From Cytophagia bacterium CHB2 (GTDB taxonomy: Bacteria > Zhuqueibacterota > Zhuqueibacteria > Zhuqueibacterales > Zhuqueibacteraceae), in assembly GCA_030263535.1 (NCBI GenBank), contig SZPB01000052.1:1-50055 (forward strand): a DNA stretch of 50,055 bases, written 5' to 3'. Each line of letters opens with the position of its first letter. Within the stretch, counting starts at the first letter, position 1. A program made the position numbers and the translations under genes. Below, piece by piece: positions 42,713-50,055 of the stretch. A model generated the notes under the pieces. It worked only from the letters and a program-made list of their open reading frames with translations, did no database searches and was not told the DNA's origin.

Positions 42713-42958
42713 ATGCTTCTATCCGAAAAAGATGCCAAAACGAAATGGTGCCCGATGGCGCGGTCGGGATTCCGGCGGCATACGGACACCTCGCTCACCA
42801 TCAATCGCAAAATCGGCAGCGGCAAGCCCGATCCGGATTGCTTATGCCTGGCGAGCGACTGTATGATGTGGCGCGCCGTCAACCTCATGAAGGAATTTGA
42901 AACGGTGCAAATGGGTTATTGTGGATTGGCGGGCAAACCGGAAGAACAAACCATGTGA
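42713..42958 (+). CDS. Small Cys-rich conserved protein, 81 aa
   Basis: Start chosen at ATG 42713 (MLLSEKDAKTKWCPMARSGF). The pattern KTKWCPMAR, then CLCLASDCMMWR and GYCGLAGKP is one I recognise from short phage-like and bacterial hypothetical proteins with the same three Cys groups. They may bind a metal or nucleic acid; function is unknown. It follows the terminator hairpin after the desaturase. Confidence 0.7.
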   Translation: MLLSEKDAKTKWCPMARSGFRRHTDTSLTINRKIGSGKPDPDCLCLASDCMMWRAVNLMKEFETVQMGYCGLAGKPEEQTM

Positions 42959-42986
42959 AGGTCAAGACGCTTTCACGCGCTACTTC

Positions 42987-43250
42987 TCATTGCCGCATGA
43001 GCAGATAAATGCCCGCACCCAGGAGAAGCAACGGTAATGCGGCAGACAGCAAAGCCACCGGCAGAACAATCAGGCCCAATATGCCGGCAATTAATCCCAA
43101 CGGAATAGCGATGGCGAACACGAGCACACCGGCAAGCAATTGCAGCGGCAAAGTCAATGTCCATAAACCGGCTTTGAGCACCCAAAACAAACCTTTGAAA
43201 GCCAGAGCGGCAATAATAACCAGCGCAAAGAGGGCGAATAATTCAAACAT
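42987..43250 (-). CDS. Small hydrophobic membrane protein, 87 aa
   Basis: ATG 43250, with GAGGAG nine bases upstream on the minus strand. The whole sequence is hydrophobic, with two or three helices (FELFALFALVIIAALAF, VLVFAIAIPLGLIAGILGLI, LLSAALPLLLLGAGIYLLM). No family recognised; similar small inner-membrane proteins are common. It is convergent with the Cys-rich gene at 42713. Confidence 0.65.
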   Translation of the reverse strand: MFELFALFALVIIAALAFKGLFWVLKAGLWTLTLPLQLLAGVLVFAIAIPLGLIAGILGLIVLPVALLSAALPLLLLGAGIYLLMRQ

Positions 43251-43860
43251 GACATTCTCCTCGTCGTTAGGTGAAAATTTCTACGAACAAACCAGAACGA
43301 GGTTGCATGGGATCTGAAGTGAAAATGGAACGAGTTTTTTGCGCGATACGATAACAATACCCGCCTGCTTCTCCATTTGAAACGCCACGATTAGGCATCA
43401 ATAACTTAAGCTATTCCCCCGCAAACCATTCTGATCATCAGGATTTTTCCTTGAAAGCGGTAAATTTTCTTAACATCTTCTTCTCCACAATTTTTCAACT
43501 CGACGCAGACCCATTCAAACGTTGCTGCAAAACATGCAAAAAACTTGAGAGCTTTTCGTCTCAATCAAGACAAATGCAGTACCATCAAAGCAAAGATCTT
43601 TCAGAGAAGTTACATTTGATCCAATATTCATCAGGGTGATATAAGATTTTTGGACGTCGCCGACATTTGAAATTCTCACGTAAAATTATTCACCCAAAAT
43701 CGCCGCAGAGTACTCACAGGCCTTTGCGCGTCTCGGTGACTTTGCATGCACTTTTTTGAGTTCCGGTTCGTTCGGGTTAGATTACAATATTTCGGGTGTC
43801 TCGCTGGCCGCCCATGTCAATCCACCTGAGTTGAATTCACCACAAGCATAACGGAATGCC
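43251..43860. other. Gene-free stretch before the amidase gene
   Basis: About 610 bases. A plus-strand frame at 43451-43639 has no recognisable product. The part at 43701-43750 (CCGCAGAGTACTCACAGG, then CTCGGTGACTTTGC) looks like an intergenic repeat of the type seen in many bacteria. The promoter of the amidase is expected near the end. Confidence 0.45.
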
Positions 43861-44571
43861 ATGAAAGCAAAACAATTGCTGCACGTGCCCCGGCATTTTC
43901 TCATTCTGGCGCTGCTCCATTTCATATTGGGATGCGGCTCGAGCATTCAAATCATCGACAAGCCGATTTCGTTTTCTGCTGAACGCGTGCAACTTACGCG
44001 CGACTATATCCACGCGCATTATGGCATTTCAACCCCGGATATTGTGATTACGCCGCGCATCATCGTATTGCACTGGACGGCGATAGCCGGGTTCGAACAA
44101 TCGTTTGCCGCATTTCATCCAGAGAAGCTGCCCGCCTCACGGCCCGAACTGCAGAGCGCCGGCGAGGTTAATGTTTCGATTCAATTCCTCGTCGATCGTG
44201 ATGGCAAAATTTATCGATTGATGCCGGAAAATCACATGGCGCGCCATTGCATCGGTTTGAATTATGAGTCGATCGGCGTCGAAAATGTGGGCGGACAAAA
44301 CGGAGTTGACGATCTCACCGAGCAGCAGGTTGAGGCAAATGCCCGCTTGGTGCGTTACTTGGCGCGGAAATACGCCACCATCCGCTATCTCATCGGGCAT
44401 CATGAATACAAAGAATTCGAAGGCCACGCGTTGTGGCGCGAGCGCGATGCGGGCTATCGCACCGAAAAAACCGATCCGGGCGAACGATTCATGAACGCCG
44501 TGCGCGCCAAAATCTCTGATCTCAAATTAAAAGGTGTGCATGAAATTCGAGCGGAAAGGTCGAACTCCTGA
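43861..44571 (+). CDS. N-acetylmuramoyl-L-alanine amidase, amidase_2 family, lipoprotein
   Basis: ATG 43861. A lipobox (HFILGC, Cys25) follows a hydrophobic start, as in AmiD-like outer-membrane lipoproteins. The amidase_2 core is clear: IIVLHWTAIAGFEQ (His71, zinc ligand), VNVSIQFLVDRDGKIYRLMP, ARHCIGLNYESIGVENVG, LIGHHEYKEF (His180 or His181) and KTDPGERF (Asp205 in the third ligand position). It removes peptides from MurNAc. With mpl at 38856 it could serve peptidoglycan recycling; no direct operon link. Confidence 0.9.
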   Translation: MKAKQLLHVPRHFLILALLHFILGCGSSIQIIDKPISFSAERVQLTRDYIHAHYGISTPDIVITPRIIVLHWTAIAGFEQSFAAFHPEKLPASRPELQSAGEVNVSIQFLVDRDGKIYRLMPENHMARHCIGLNYESIGVENVGGQNGVDDLTEQQVEANARLVRYLARKYATIRYLIGHHEYKEFEGHALWRERDAGYRTEKTDPGERFMNAVRAKISDLKLKGVHEIRAERSNS

Positions 44572-44737
44572 CAATCATGAATCAACTTGAGTCATGTTAG
44601 TCTGTATATTCAAGGCTATGGTGTCAAGTTTGTTGCAGTCCATCAATAAAACTCCAACAAGCATCAATGAACAAGCAAAAACCGTGAGAGGTAACGCATA
44701 AACAAACAGCTCGAGCAGCGCTGTAATTTCACACCAC

Positions 44738-45490
44738 ATGGCTTTCAAAGATCATTTTTCCAAACTAGCGGGCGGCTACGCGAAATACCGGCCGCATTAT
44801 CCCGCGGAGTTGTTCGCCTATCTTGCAGCGCAAGTTCCTGTTCATGATTATGCCTGGGATTGCGCCACAGGCAATGGCCAGGCGGCATTAACGCTACCCC
44901 GGCATTTTAACCGCGTCATTGCAACGGACGCAAGTGCAAGACAAATCATGCAGGCAAAGCCGCATAAACAGATAACGTATGTCGTTGCGCCAGGTGAGCA
45001 GGCGCCGATCGCTTCCCATACGATTGATCTCATTACGGCGGCGCAGGCGCTGCATTGGTTTAACCTCGATCTGTTTTACGCCGAGGTGAAGCGCGTGCTC
45101 AAGCCGGAAGGCGCGCTTGCCGTCTGGTGTTATGATTTGTTACGCATCTCTCCCGAGATTGATGCCGTGCTGCATGATTTCAACGAGAACATCATTGGGC
45201 CGTGCTGGCCGCCGGAACGGTATTGGGTTGGAAATCATTATGCCGATCTGCCGTTTCCATTTCTCGAACAAAAGGCTCCAACGTTTCAGATGGAAGCGCG
45301 CTGGCGGTTGGGCGATTTGCTGGGTTATCTCGGCACCTGGTCGTCTACTCAGGCTTATCTTGCACAACATCGCGCCGATCCCGTCGCGCAAATTGCTCCC
45401 AAGCTTGCGCAATTGTGGGGCGAGGGCCAAAAAACTAAAAAAATATGCTGGCCGCTGTATGTGAGAATCGGCAGGGCGCCTCGCATTTGA
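44738..45490 (+). CDS. Class I SAM-dependent methyltransferase, 250 aa
   Basis: ATG 44738; no strong ribosome-binding site. AWDCATGNGQAALTL is motif I of the Rossmann-type methyltransferase, VIATDAS motif II, VVAPGEQAPIAS motif III and AQALHWFNLDLFYAEVKRVL motif IV-V. The N-part (FKDHFSKLAGGYAKYRPHYP) is that of small-molecule methyltransferases of the UbiE/trans-aconitate kind. Substrate unknown. Upstream 165 bases hold no other gene; the cysteine desulfurase homologue begins 216 bases after its stop. Confidence 0.87.
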   Translation: MAFKDHFSKLAGGYAKYRPHYPAELFAYLAAQVPVHDYAWDCATGNGQAALTLPRHFNRVIATDASARQIMQAKPHKQITYVVAPGEQAPIASHTIDLITAAQALHWFNLDLFYAEVKRVLKPEGALAVWCYDLLRISPEIDAVLHDFNENIIGPCWPPERYWVGNHYADLPFPFLEQKAPTFQMEARWRLGDLLGYLGTWSSTQAYLAQHRADPVAQIAPKLAQLWGEGQKTKKICWPLYVRIGRAPRI

Positions 45491-45706
45491 GCAAATTCGT
45501 TTTGCGCTTGCGATGCACAAAAATCAGCTCTGACAGCGCAAGCGGATAGTTCCTATTGCGGGCCTTTGTGGCTTCACGTCTCGCGTTGCTTGAAAGGCTT
45601 TTGTGACGCACCGGGCATGGCCATTGACGGAATGGTATTCATAGGAATTCACGGCTTCAATCGTTCATCAGTTTTGGCCGCACAACTCAAACAAACGGAA
45701 AACGTC

Positions 45707-46852
45707 ATGTCTCCCATTTATCTTGATTACAACGCCTCAACACCCATTGCTCCGGAAGTTCTCGAGGCCATGCTGCCGTATCTCACCAGTCATTTTGGCA
45801 ATGCCAGCAGCGCGCATGCGTACGGCCAGCAGGGGCGCCAGGCGATCATGAACGCGCGCGCGCAAGTTGCAGCGTTACTGAATTGTGAGCCGGATGAAGT
45901 CATCTTCACCAGCGGCGGCAGTGAAGCCAATAATTTTGCCATCAAAGGCTATCTCGATGCCCATCCTGACGCCGGCAATGAAATTATCACGCCGGCTATT
46001 GAGCATCCGGCCACCAGCGAAGCCTGCAAATACATGGAACGCGTGCGCGGCTATCGCGTTTTTTTTGCGCCGGTGGATGAATTGGGACGGGTGCAACTGG
46101 AAGCGCTGCAGCAGGCAATTTCTGCGCGCACCGCGCTGATTAGCGTGATGCACGCCAACAACGAAGTGGGCACGATGCAGCCGGTTCGTGAGATCACTGC
46201 GCTGGCGCATGCCCACAACATTGCCGTACATTGCGATGCGGCGCAATCCGCCGGCAAAGTACCCGTGAATATGAAACAGATGGAGGTGGATATGCTTTCA
46301 GTGGCGGGGCATACGCTTTATGCGCCGTTGGGCGTGGGCGCGCTCATCGTGCGGCGCGGCCTGCAACTGGAACGCCTGATTCATGGCGCCAAGCAGGAAC
46401 AACAACGCCGCGCCGGCACCGAAAATGTCGCCGGCATCGTGGGACTTGGCAAGGCCTGCGACATTGCCGCAAGAGATCTGGAAAAAAATATGACACACAT
46501 GAAAATGCTGCGCGGCCGTTTACGCACAAGCCTGAGTAAACAAATCGAGGAGATTAGATTCAACGGCCATGCGGAAGATGGTTTGCCCAACACTCTCAGC
46601 GTGAGTTTTCGCGGCGTGCAGGCGAATGCCCTGCTGGCTGAAATCAGCCACGAGATCGCCGCCTCCGCCGGGGCTGCCTGCCACTCCAGCGGAGAGATTG
46701 CGGTGTCGCATGTGTTGCAGGCCATGAACGTGCCGCGGGATTATGCCATGGGAACGTTGCGGCTTTCCGTGGGAAAATTTACAACGGAGGAAGAGATCGA
46801 CCGCGCGGTAAAAGTGATAGCGCAGGGTGTTGGCAAATTGCGGCAGGGGTGA
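45707..46852 (+). CDS. Cysteine desulfurase (NifS/IscS) homologue lacking the PLP lysine
   Basis: Start chosen at ATG 45707 (MSPIYLDYNASTPIAPEVLE); upstream codons in the frame do not belong to the family. Almost all class V aminotransferase hallmarks are kept: FTSGGSEANN, EHPATSEAC, HCDAAQSAGK and the sulfur-carrying Cys325 in SAGAACHSSGE. But the segment that should be SxxGHKLYAPKGVG is SVAGHTLYAPLGVG: Thr203 stands where the PLP-forming Lys is expected, and Leu208 where the second Lys is. The family removes sulfur from cysteine for Fe-S clusters and thio-nucleosides. Without this lysine the usual chemistry should fail, unless another residue substitutes. No other sulfur or Fe-S gene is nearby. 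Confidence 0.88.
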   Translation: MSPIYLDYNASTPIAPEVLEAMLPYLTSHFGNASSAHAYGQQGRQAIMNARAQVAALLNCEPDEVIFTSGGSEANNFAIKGYLDAHPDAGNEIITPAIEHPATSEACKYMERVRGYRVFFAPVDELGRVQLEALQQAISARTALISVMHANNEVGTMQPVREITALAHAHNIAVHCDAAQSAGKVPVNMKQMEVDMLSVAGHTLYAPLGVGALIVRRGLQLERLIHGAKQEQQRRAGTENVAGIVGLGKACDIAARDLEKNMTHMKMLRGRLRTSLSKQIEEIRFNGHAEDGLPNTLSVSFRGVQANALLAEISHEIAASAGAACHSSGEIAVSHVLQAMNVPRDYAMGTLRLSVGKFTTEEEIDRAVKVIAQGVGKLRQG

Positions 46853-46961
46853 TTGAATTTTCAGTGATAATAATTCGCTACTGCGGGTTTGAAAGTTTGC
46901 CGCCTGCCGAGCCCTCTTTTTTTGAAAGAGCCTTTGTTTGAGTTAATGGTCGAGCGCGATT

Positions 46962-47217
46962 TCAAGCATTTTTCAGCAAAACGATTTGCCCGGCATGATA
47001 CAAGTCATGCTGGATCGCGTCGTGCAGCATGAATAACAAGGAGTAGCGCTGGCCGGGAACGACGTCTTTCGGTTGCGCTTCGGAACGTTGAGCACCGGCC
47101 TCGCCGCAGGTTAGCAGTGGTGACGCACGCCAGTGTCTCCTTCGCCGCAGGCCTTTGCCAAGCCTCACCTTCACGCGCGCGTTTGAGCTGATCGAGAATG
47201 CGGTTGCTTTCGGACAT
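46962..47217 (-). pseudogene. DinB-superfamily (YfiT/DUF664-like) gene remnant
   Basis: Begins at ATG 47217 as SESNRILDQLKRAREGEAWQ, the usual start of small DinB-like metalloproteins, and ends at 46962 with HDAIQHDLYHAGQIVLLKNA, the usual C-terminus with its metal His. The centre is mostly missing, and the two ends lie in different frames. A whole member has about 150-170 residues. Not related to the polymerase dinB. The 5' end lies close to the TumE operon promoter region. Confidence 0.6.
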
Positions 47218-47328
47218 GATTTTCACCGACGATTTGCAGTTAATTGTGAAGACAAGATTTTCGTTGCCAGTTTGAGAAAAACTTATAGCTTTGGAAGGCA
47301 AAGCGATTTTTTCTATAAGAGGCACGTT

Positions 47329-47613
47329 ATGGAAATGACCCTGGACGAAATTGTTCGAGAAATGAACGAGCTCGAACAACAAATGCAGAAGTTCGAATGG
47401 AAGTATAGCATCAAGTCCGCCGAATTCTATAAATTAGTGCTGGCCGGCAAGGTCGAAGAAACCTTCGAGCTGCATGAGTGGTTGGGGCTTTATAAGATTT
47501 GGCTCAAACGGCGAGAGAAATATCTCGATCTGCTCAAGTCGCCGTCCGCGATTCTAAAGCTCGTGCAGCCTATTGAAGACGACTTTTTTAAGGCAGAAGG
47601 CGTCGCGGCATGA
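47329..47613 (+). CDS. Putative antitoxin partner of TumE, 94 aa
   Basis: Start chosen at ATG 47329 (MEMTLDEIVREMNELEQQMQ), with AGAGG six bases upstream. The sequence is helical and acidic, with a coiled-coil-like first half and RREKYLDLLKSPSAILKLVQ near the end. Its role is inferred mainly from position: it ends in an ATGA overlap with the TumE-like gene, as antitoxins do. No DNA-binding motif is recognised. Confidence 0.65.
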   Translation: MEMTLDEIVREMNELEQQMQKFEWKYSIKSAEFYKLVLAGKVEETFELHEWLGLYKIWLKRREKYLDLLKSPSAILKLVQPIEDDFFKAEGVAA

Positions 47614-48023
47614 TTCCCGTTTTGTCTGAGTATGAACAATTCGTTTATTCGTTGCAAGCCCGATTTTCTAGTATTGAAACCTCAACCCTAGTGGTTAAGC
47701 GTACCAGTGCGGGTTCGGCGCAAGTTGTCGGGACATTATATTTTAATCGTGAGATGAAATTGCGTATTTTTGAAACAATAGACTTTGTTGAACGGTGCAT
47801 CGAAGATTACAGTTACGAGATTTATCAAGGGGATGAAAAACTCTGTTGGTATGATTGCTGGCCGCATCCCGATGATCCTACGCTAACTGCGACCTTCCCA
47901 CACCACAAGCATATTCCGCCCGACATCAAGCATCATCGTGTTCCAGCGCCTCATCTGAGCTTTGAACATCCGAACTTGCTAGTATTGATCCAAGAAGCTG
48001 AGGCGTTGACGTTGCAACATTAA
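47610..48023 (+). CDS. TumE-family (DUF6516) toxin, 137 aa
   Basis: ATG 47610 overlaps the partner stop (ATGA). The sequence follows the TumE/DUF6516 family closely: FETIDFVERCIEDYSYEIYQ, DEKLCWYDCWPHPDDPTLTA and TFPHHKHIPPDIKHHRVPAP. The family is listed as the toxin of a type II system; its target is not settled in my knowledge. The reading frame is whole, so this pair is the only apparently intact toxin-antitoxin unit in the window. A short hairpin (GCAACATT / AATGTTGC) covers its stop at 48014-48033. Confidence 0.8.
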   Translation: MIPVLSEYEQFVYSLQARFSSIETSTLVVKRTSAGSAQVVGTLYFNREMKLRIFETIDFVERCIEDYSYEIYQGDEKLCWYDCWPHPDDPTLTATFPHHKHIPPDIKHHRVPAPHLSFEHPNLLVLIQEAEALTLQH

Positions 48024-48061
48024 CCAATGTTGCCATACTCAAAACATAATTTTTTATTTGA

Positions 48062-48310
48062 TCATCTGATATGCTCTCCAAGGATTTTTGTCTCTTCGTG
48101 AAATAAAAAAAATGCTGATACGGCCAATAAAACTAAGAAATCCAAGTCCGCGAGCCCATATGCAATAAAAGCGAGCAAAGATAAAATGCCAAGGCTCAAT
48201 GCAAGAAGCCCACACCTTTTTGCAAGTTTTTGCTCACGCTGCAGCCAAGCTTTGATTTCATTGAAACCGATATTTTGGCGCTTCTTGAGTTTGTAAGGAA
48301 GTGCGTTCAA
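48062..48310 (-). CDS. Small membrane protein, 82 aa
   Basis: TTG start at 48310 with GGA nearby. Charged N-terminus (YKLKKRQNIGFNEIKAWLQR) followed by two helices (CGLLALSLGILSLLAFIAYG, LADLDFLVLLAVSAFFLF). No family recognised. It starts 32 bases after the mutase stop on the same strand, so it could be co-transcribed. Moderate confidence as it relies on a TTG. Confidence 0.5.
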   Translation of the reverse strand: MNALPYKLKKRQNIGFNEIKAWLQREQKLAKRCGLLALSLGILSLLAFIAYGLADLDFLVLLAVSAFFLFHEETKILGEHIR

Positions 48311-48341
48311 TATCTTTCCAACTTCTTAATCATTCACAATT

Positions 48342-49907
48342 TCACCCCTTCACCGGATATTTCCCAAACACCTCCCGCAACGAATCTGAAATCTCGCCAA
48401 GCGTTACATAACCCTCGACACAGGCGATGATATGCGGCATGAGATTTTCTTTGCCCTTTGCCGCGGATTCTAATTTTTGCCGTAATTCGCTGGCTTTGGC
48501 GTTGTCGCGGCGGCGGCGCAGCTCGCGCAAGCGGCGGATTTGCTGCTCCTGAATTTTGGGATCGACGCGCAGTAAATCGATTTTCTTTTCATCGTCGACT
48601 TGAAATTTGTTCACGCCCACGATGATCTTCTCGCCGCGTTCAATGGCCTGCTGATATTCCCACGATCGCCGGGCAATCTCTTCTTGAAAAAAATCAGCTT
48701 CAATGGCCTTCACCGCGCCGCCGAGGCTTTCGATCTTTTCAATATACTCTTCGGCGCGCTTTTCGATTTCATTGGTCAAGCTTTCGACGAAATAGCTGCC
48801 GCCGAGAGGATCTGTCACCGCCGGCACGCCGCTTTCATAGGCAATAATTTGCTGAGTGCGTAATGCGATCATCACGGATTCTTCCGTCGGCAACGCCAGC
48901 GCTTCATCGCGCGAGTTGGTATGCAGTGATTGCGTGCCGCCCAGCACTGCTGCCAACGCCTGCAATGTTACCCGCACGATGTTATTATCCGGCTGTTGCG
49001 CGGTCAAGGTAGCGCCCGCCGTTTGCGTGTGAAAACGCAGCATCATCGCCTTGGGATTGGTTGCGCCGAATCTCTCTTTCATAATGCGCGCCCACAAGCG
49101 CCGCGCCGCACGAAATTTTGCAATCCCTTCGAAGAAATTTTTGTGACTGTTTAAAAAAAACGAAAGCCGCGGACCGATGACATTCACCTCGAGGCCGCGA
49201 TTGACGGCATGCCGAACGTACTCGATGGCATTGGCAAAGGTAAACGCCATTTCCTGCACCGCGTCCGAGCCGGCCTCGCGAATGTGATAGCCGCTGATGG
49301 AAATCGGATTCCATTTGGGCGTATGCTGTGAACAAAACTCGAACATGTCGGTGACGAGACGCAACGAGGGCGTAGGAGGAAAAATGTAAGTGGCACGCGC
49401 AATGTATTCTTTTAGAATGTCGTTCTGCACCGTTCCGCTGATCGCCTTCAAGTCCGCATTCTGTTTTTTCGCGACGGCGATATAAAGCGCGAGCAGAATC
49501 GAGGCCGTGGCATTGATCGTCATCGAGGTGGTGACTTCTTCCAGGCGAATGCCCGCAAACAGCCGTTCCATATCCTCGAGGCTCGAAATCGCCACGCCCA
49601 CCTTGCCGACTTCGCCGTCAGCGAGTTTGTGATCGGAATCATAACCCATTTGCGTGGGCAAATCAAATGCGGTCGAAAGTCCGGTTTGGCCTTGTGAGAG
49701 CAGATAATGAAAGCGCGCATTGGTGTCTTCGGCAGTGGCATAGCCGCTGTATTGGCGCATGGTCCACAGTTTTGTGCGATACATTTCCGCAAAGAGGCCG
49801 CGCGTGAAGGGATACTCGCCGGCATTTTCCGGCGCGACAGGCACATCATCAGCCGTGTATAAATTTTTGAGAGGGAGGTCGGCGTCGGTTTTCATGTTTT
49901 TTTTCAT
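48342..49907 (-). CDS. Methylmalonyl-CoA mutase, large (catalytic) subunit
   Basis: ATG 49907; a second ATG at 49895 is possible. 521 residues cover only the TIM-barrel catalytic part; the B12-binding domain must be a separate protein, as in archaea and many bacteria. [38 protein letters not shown] and [13 protein letters not shown] match methylmalonyl-CoA mutase, with Tyr and His in the substrate positions. It interconverts methylmalonyl-CoA and succinyl-CoA with adenosylcobalamin, typical of propionate metabolism. The C-terminal lysine/arginine-rich tail (about 440-510) carries the linker of the subunit type. The right edge of the window lies 148 bases upstream. Confidence 0.93.
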   Translation of the reverse strand: MKKNMKTDADLPLKNLYTADDVPVAPENAGEYPFTRGLFAEMYRTKLWTMRQYSGYATAEDTNARFHYLLSQGQTGLSTAFDLPTQMGYDSDHKLADGEVGKVGVAISSLEDMERLFAGIRLEEVTTSMTINATASILLALYIAVAKKQNADLKAISGTVQNDILKEYIARATYIFPPTPSLRLVTDMFEFCSQHTPKWNPISISGYHIREAGSDAVQEMAFTFANAIEYVRHAVNRGLEVNVIGPRLSFFLNSHKNFFEGIAKFRAARRLWARIMKERFGATNPKAMMLRFHTQTAGATLTAQQPDNNIVRVTLQALAAVLGGTQSLHTNSRDEALALPTEESVMIALRTQQIIAYESGVPAVTDPLGGSYFVESLTNEIEKRAEEYIEKIESLGGAVKAIEADFFQEEIARRSWEYQQAIERGEKIIVGVNKFQVDDEKKIDLLRVDPKIQEQQIRRLRELRRRRDNAKASELRQKLESAAKGKENLMPHIIACVEGYVTLGEISDSLREVFGKYPVKG

Positions 49908-50055
49908 GTGATCGGATGAACGAAAACTTTACACCTTACACGTTGCATGATGTCGCGTTTACAGCGTTTTTTAAATGCGTGTACAGGATTCGTAGCCCTG
50001 CCCCCTTGTGGGGCATTGTTGCAACCGCGAATTTCATGGCTTCAACAGCCGCCCA

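Noticed and set aside
44085-44100. GGTTCGAA string resembling a tRNA T-arm
   Set aside because: It lies inside the amidase gene and no tRNA cloverleaf can be built around it.
45707-46852. Reading the cysteine desulfurase homologue as an ordinary NifS/IscS
   Set aside because: The PLP lysine is missing, so the standard activity should not be assumed.

Overview
The window reads as a chromosomal segment of a Gram-negative bacterium of the Fibrobacteres-Chlorobi-Bacteroidetes (FCB) supergroup, quite possibly a candidate phylum such as KSB1 or Calditrichota. The reasons are inference from sequence: a secreted protein ends in a Por/type IX secretion-like sorting domain with the NYPNPFNP signature, there are signal-peptide beta-barrel and thrombospondin type 3 (TSP3) repeat proteins, lipoproteins, and a lone catalytic methylmalonyl-CoA mutase subunit. 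No rRNA, tRNA, CRISPR array, prophage or complete insertion sequence was recognised. Gene density is moderate, and many intergenic gaps carry short palindromic repeats.

Layout. 1-5.0 kb: envelope genes, namely a TSP3-repeat protein running off the left edge, a membrane protein, a predicted barrel protein and a membrane-anchored TPR-like protein in tandem. 5.4-8.3 kb: a NagB-like deaminase fused to a PIG-L deacetylase, then a universal stress protein. 8.6-12.2 kb: a 1224-residue protein with about 13 membrane helices followed by TPR-like repeats. 12.8-16.0 kb: convergent NCS1 and SSS transporters. 16.2-16.8 kb: a toxin-antitoxin relic. 17.0-19.0 kb: SRPBCC protein and molybdate transporter modA-modB without modC. 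19.4-22.1 kb: nucleotidyl cyclase joined to a TolB/FlgO-like domain, then Y-family polymerase dinB. 22.6-24.4 kb: PduL-type phosphotransacylase, an 11-bp minisatellite, a NUDT22-like Nudix protein. 24.7-30.0 kb: PBP4-type peptidase, beta-lactamase-fold hydrolase with C-terminal tandem repeats, DUF2255 protein, TPR protein. 30.1-32.3 kb: DUF4331 protein with a sorting tail. 32.9-36.5 kb: frameshifted aldehyde dehydrogenase, UbiA-type prenyltransferase, second toxin-antitoxin relic, AT-rich membrane gene. 36.7-41.0 kb: dtd, maf, rodZ-like, mpl and an R3H gene, an envelope and translation-quality-control run. 41.5-50 kb: desaturase, small proteins, murein amidase, methyltransferase, cysteine desulfurase homologue without its PLP lysine, DinB-superfamily relic, an intact TumE-type toxin-antitoxin pair, and methylmalonyl-CoA mutase.

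The most unusual signals are (i) the cysteine desulfurase homologue that keeps the other active-site motifs but has Thr where the PLP lysine belongs; (ii) four copies of a structured intergenic repeat placed about 100 bases from gene ends, and a second two-copy hairpin family that keeps its fold while its inner stem changes; (iii) a duplicated ribosome-binding site and start codon upstream of dacB; (iv) the giant membrane-TPR protein beside a stress protein. Nothing here is a clearly recognisable new defence or metabolic system; the candidates are ranked in the findings.
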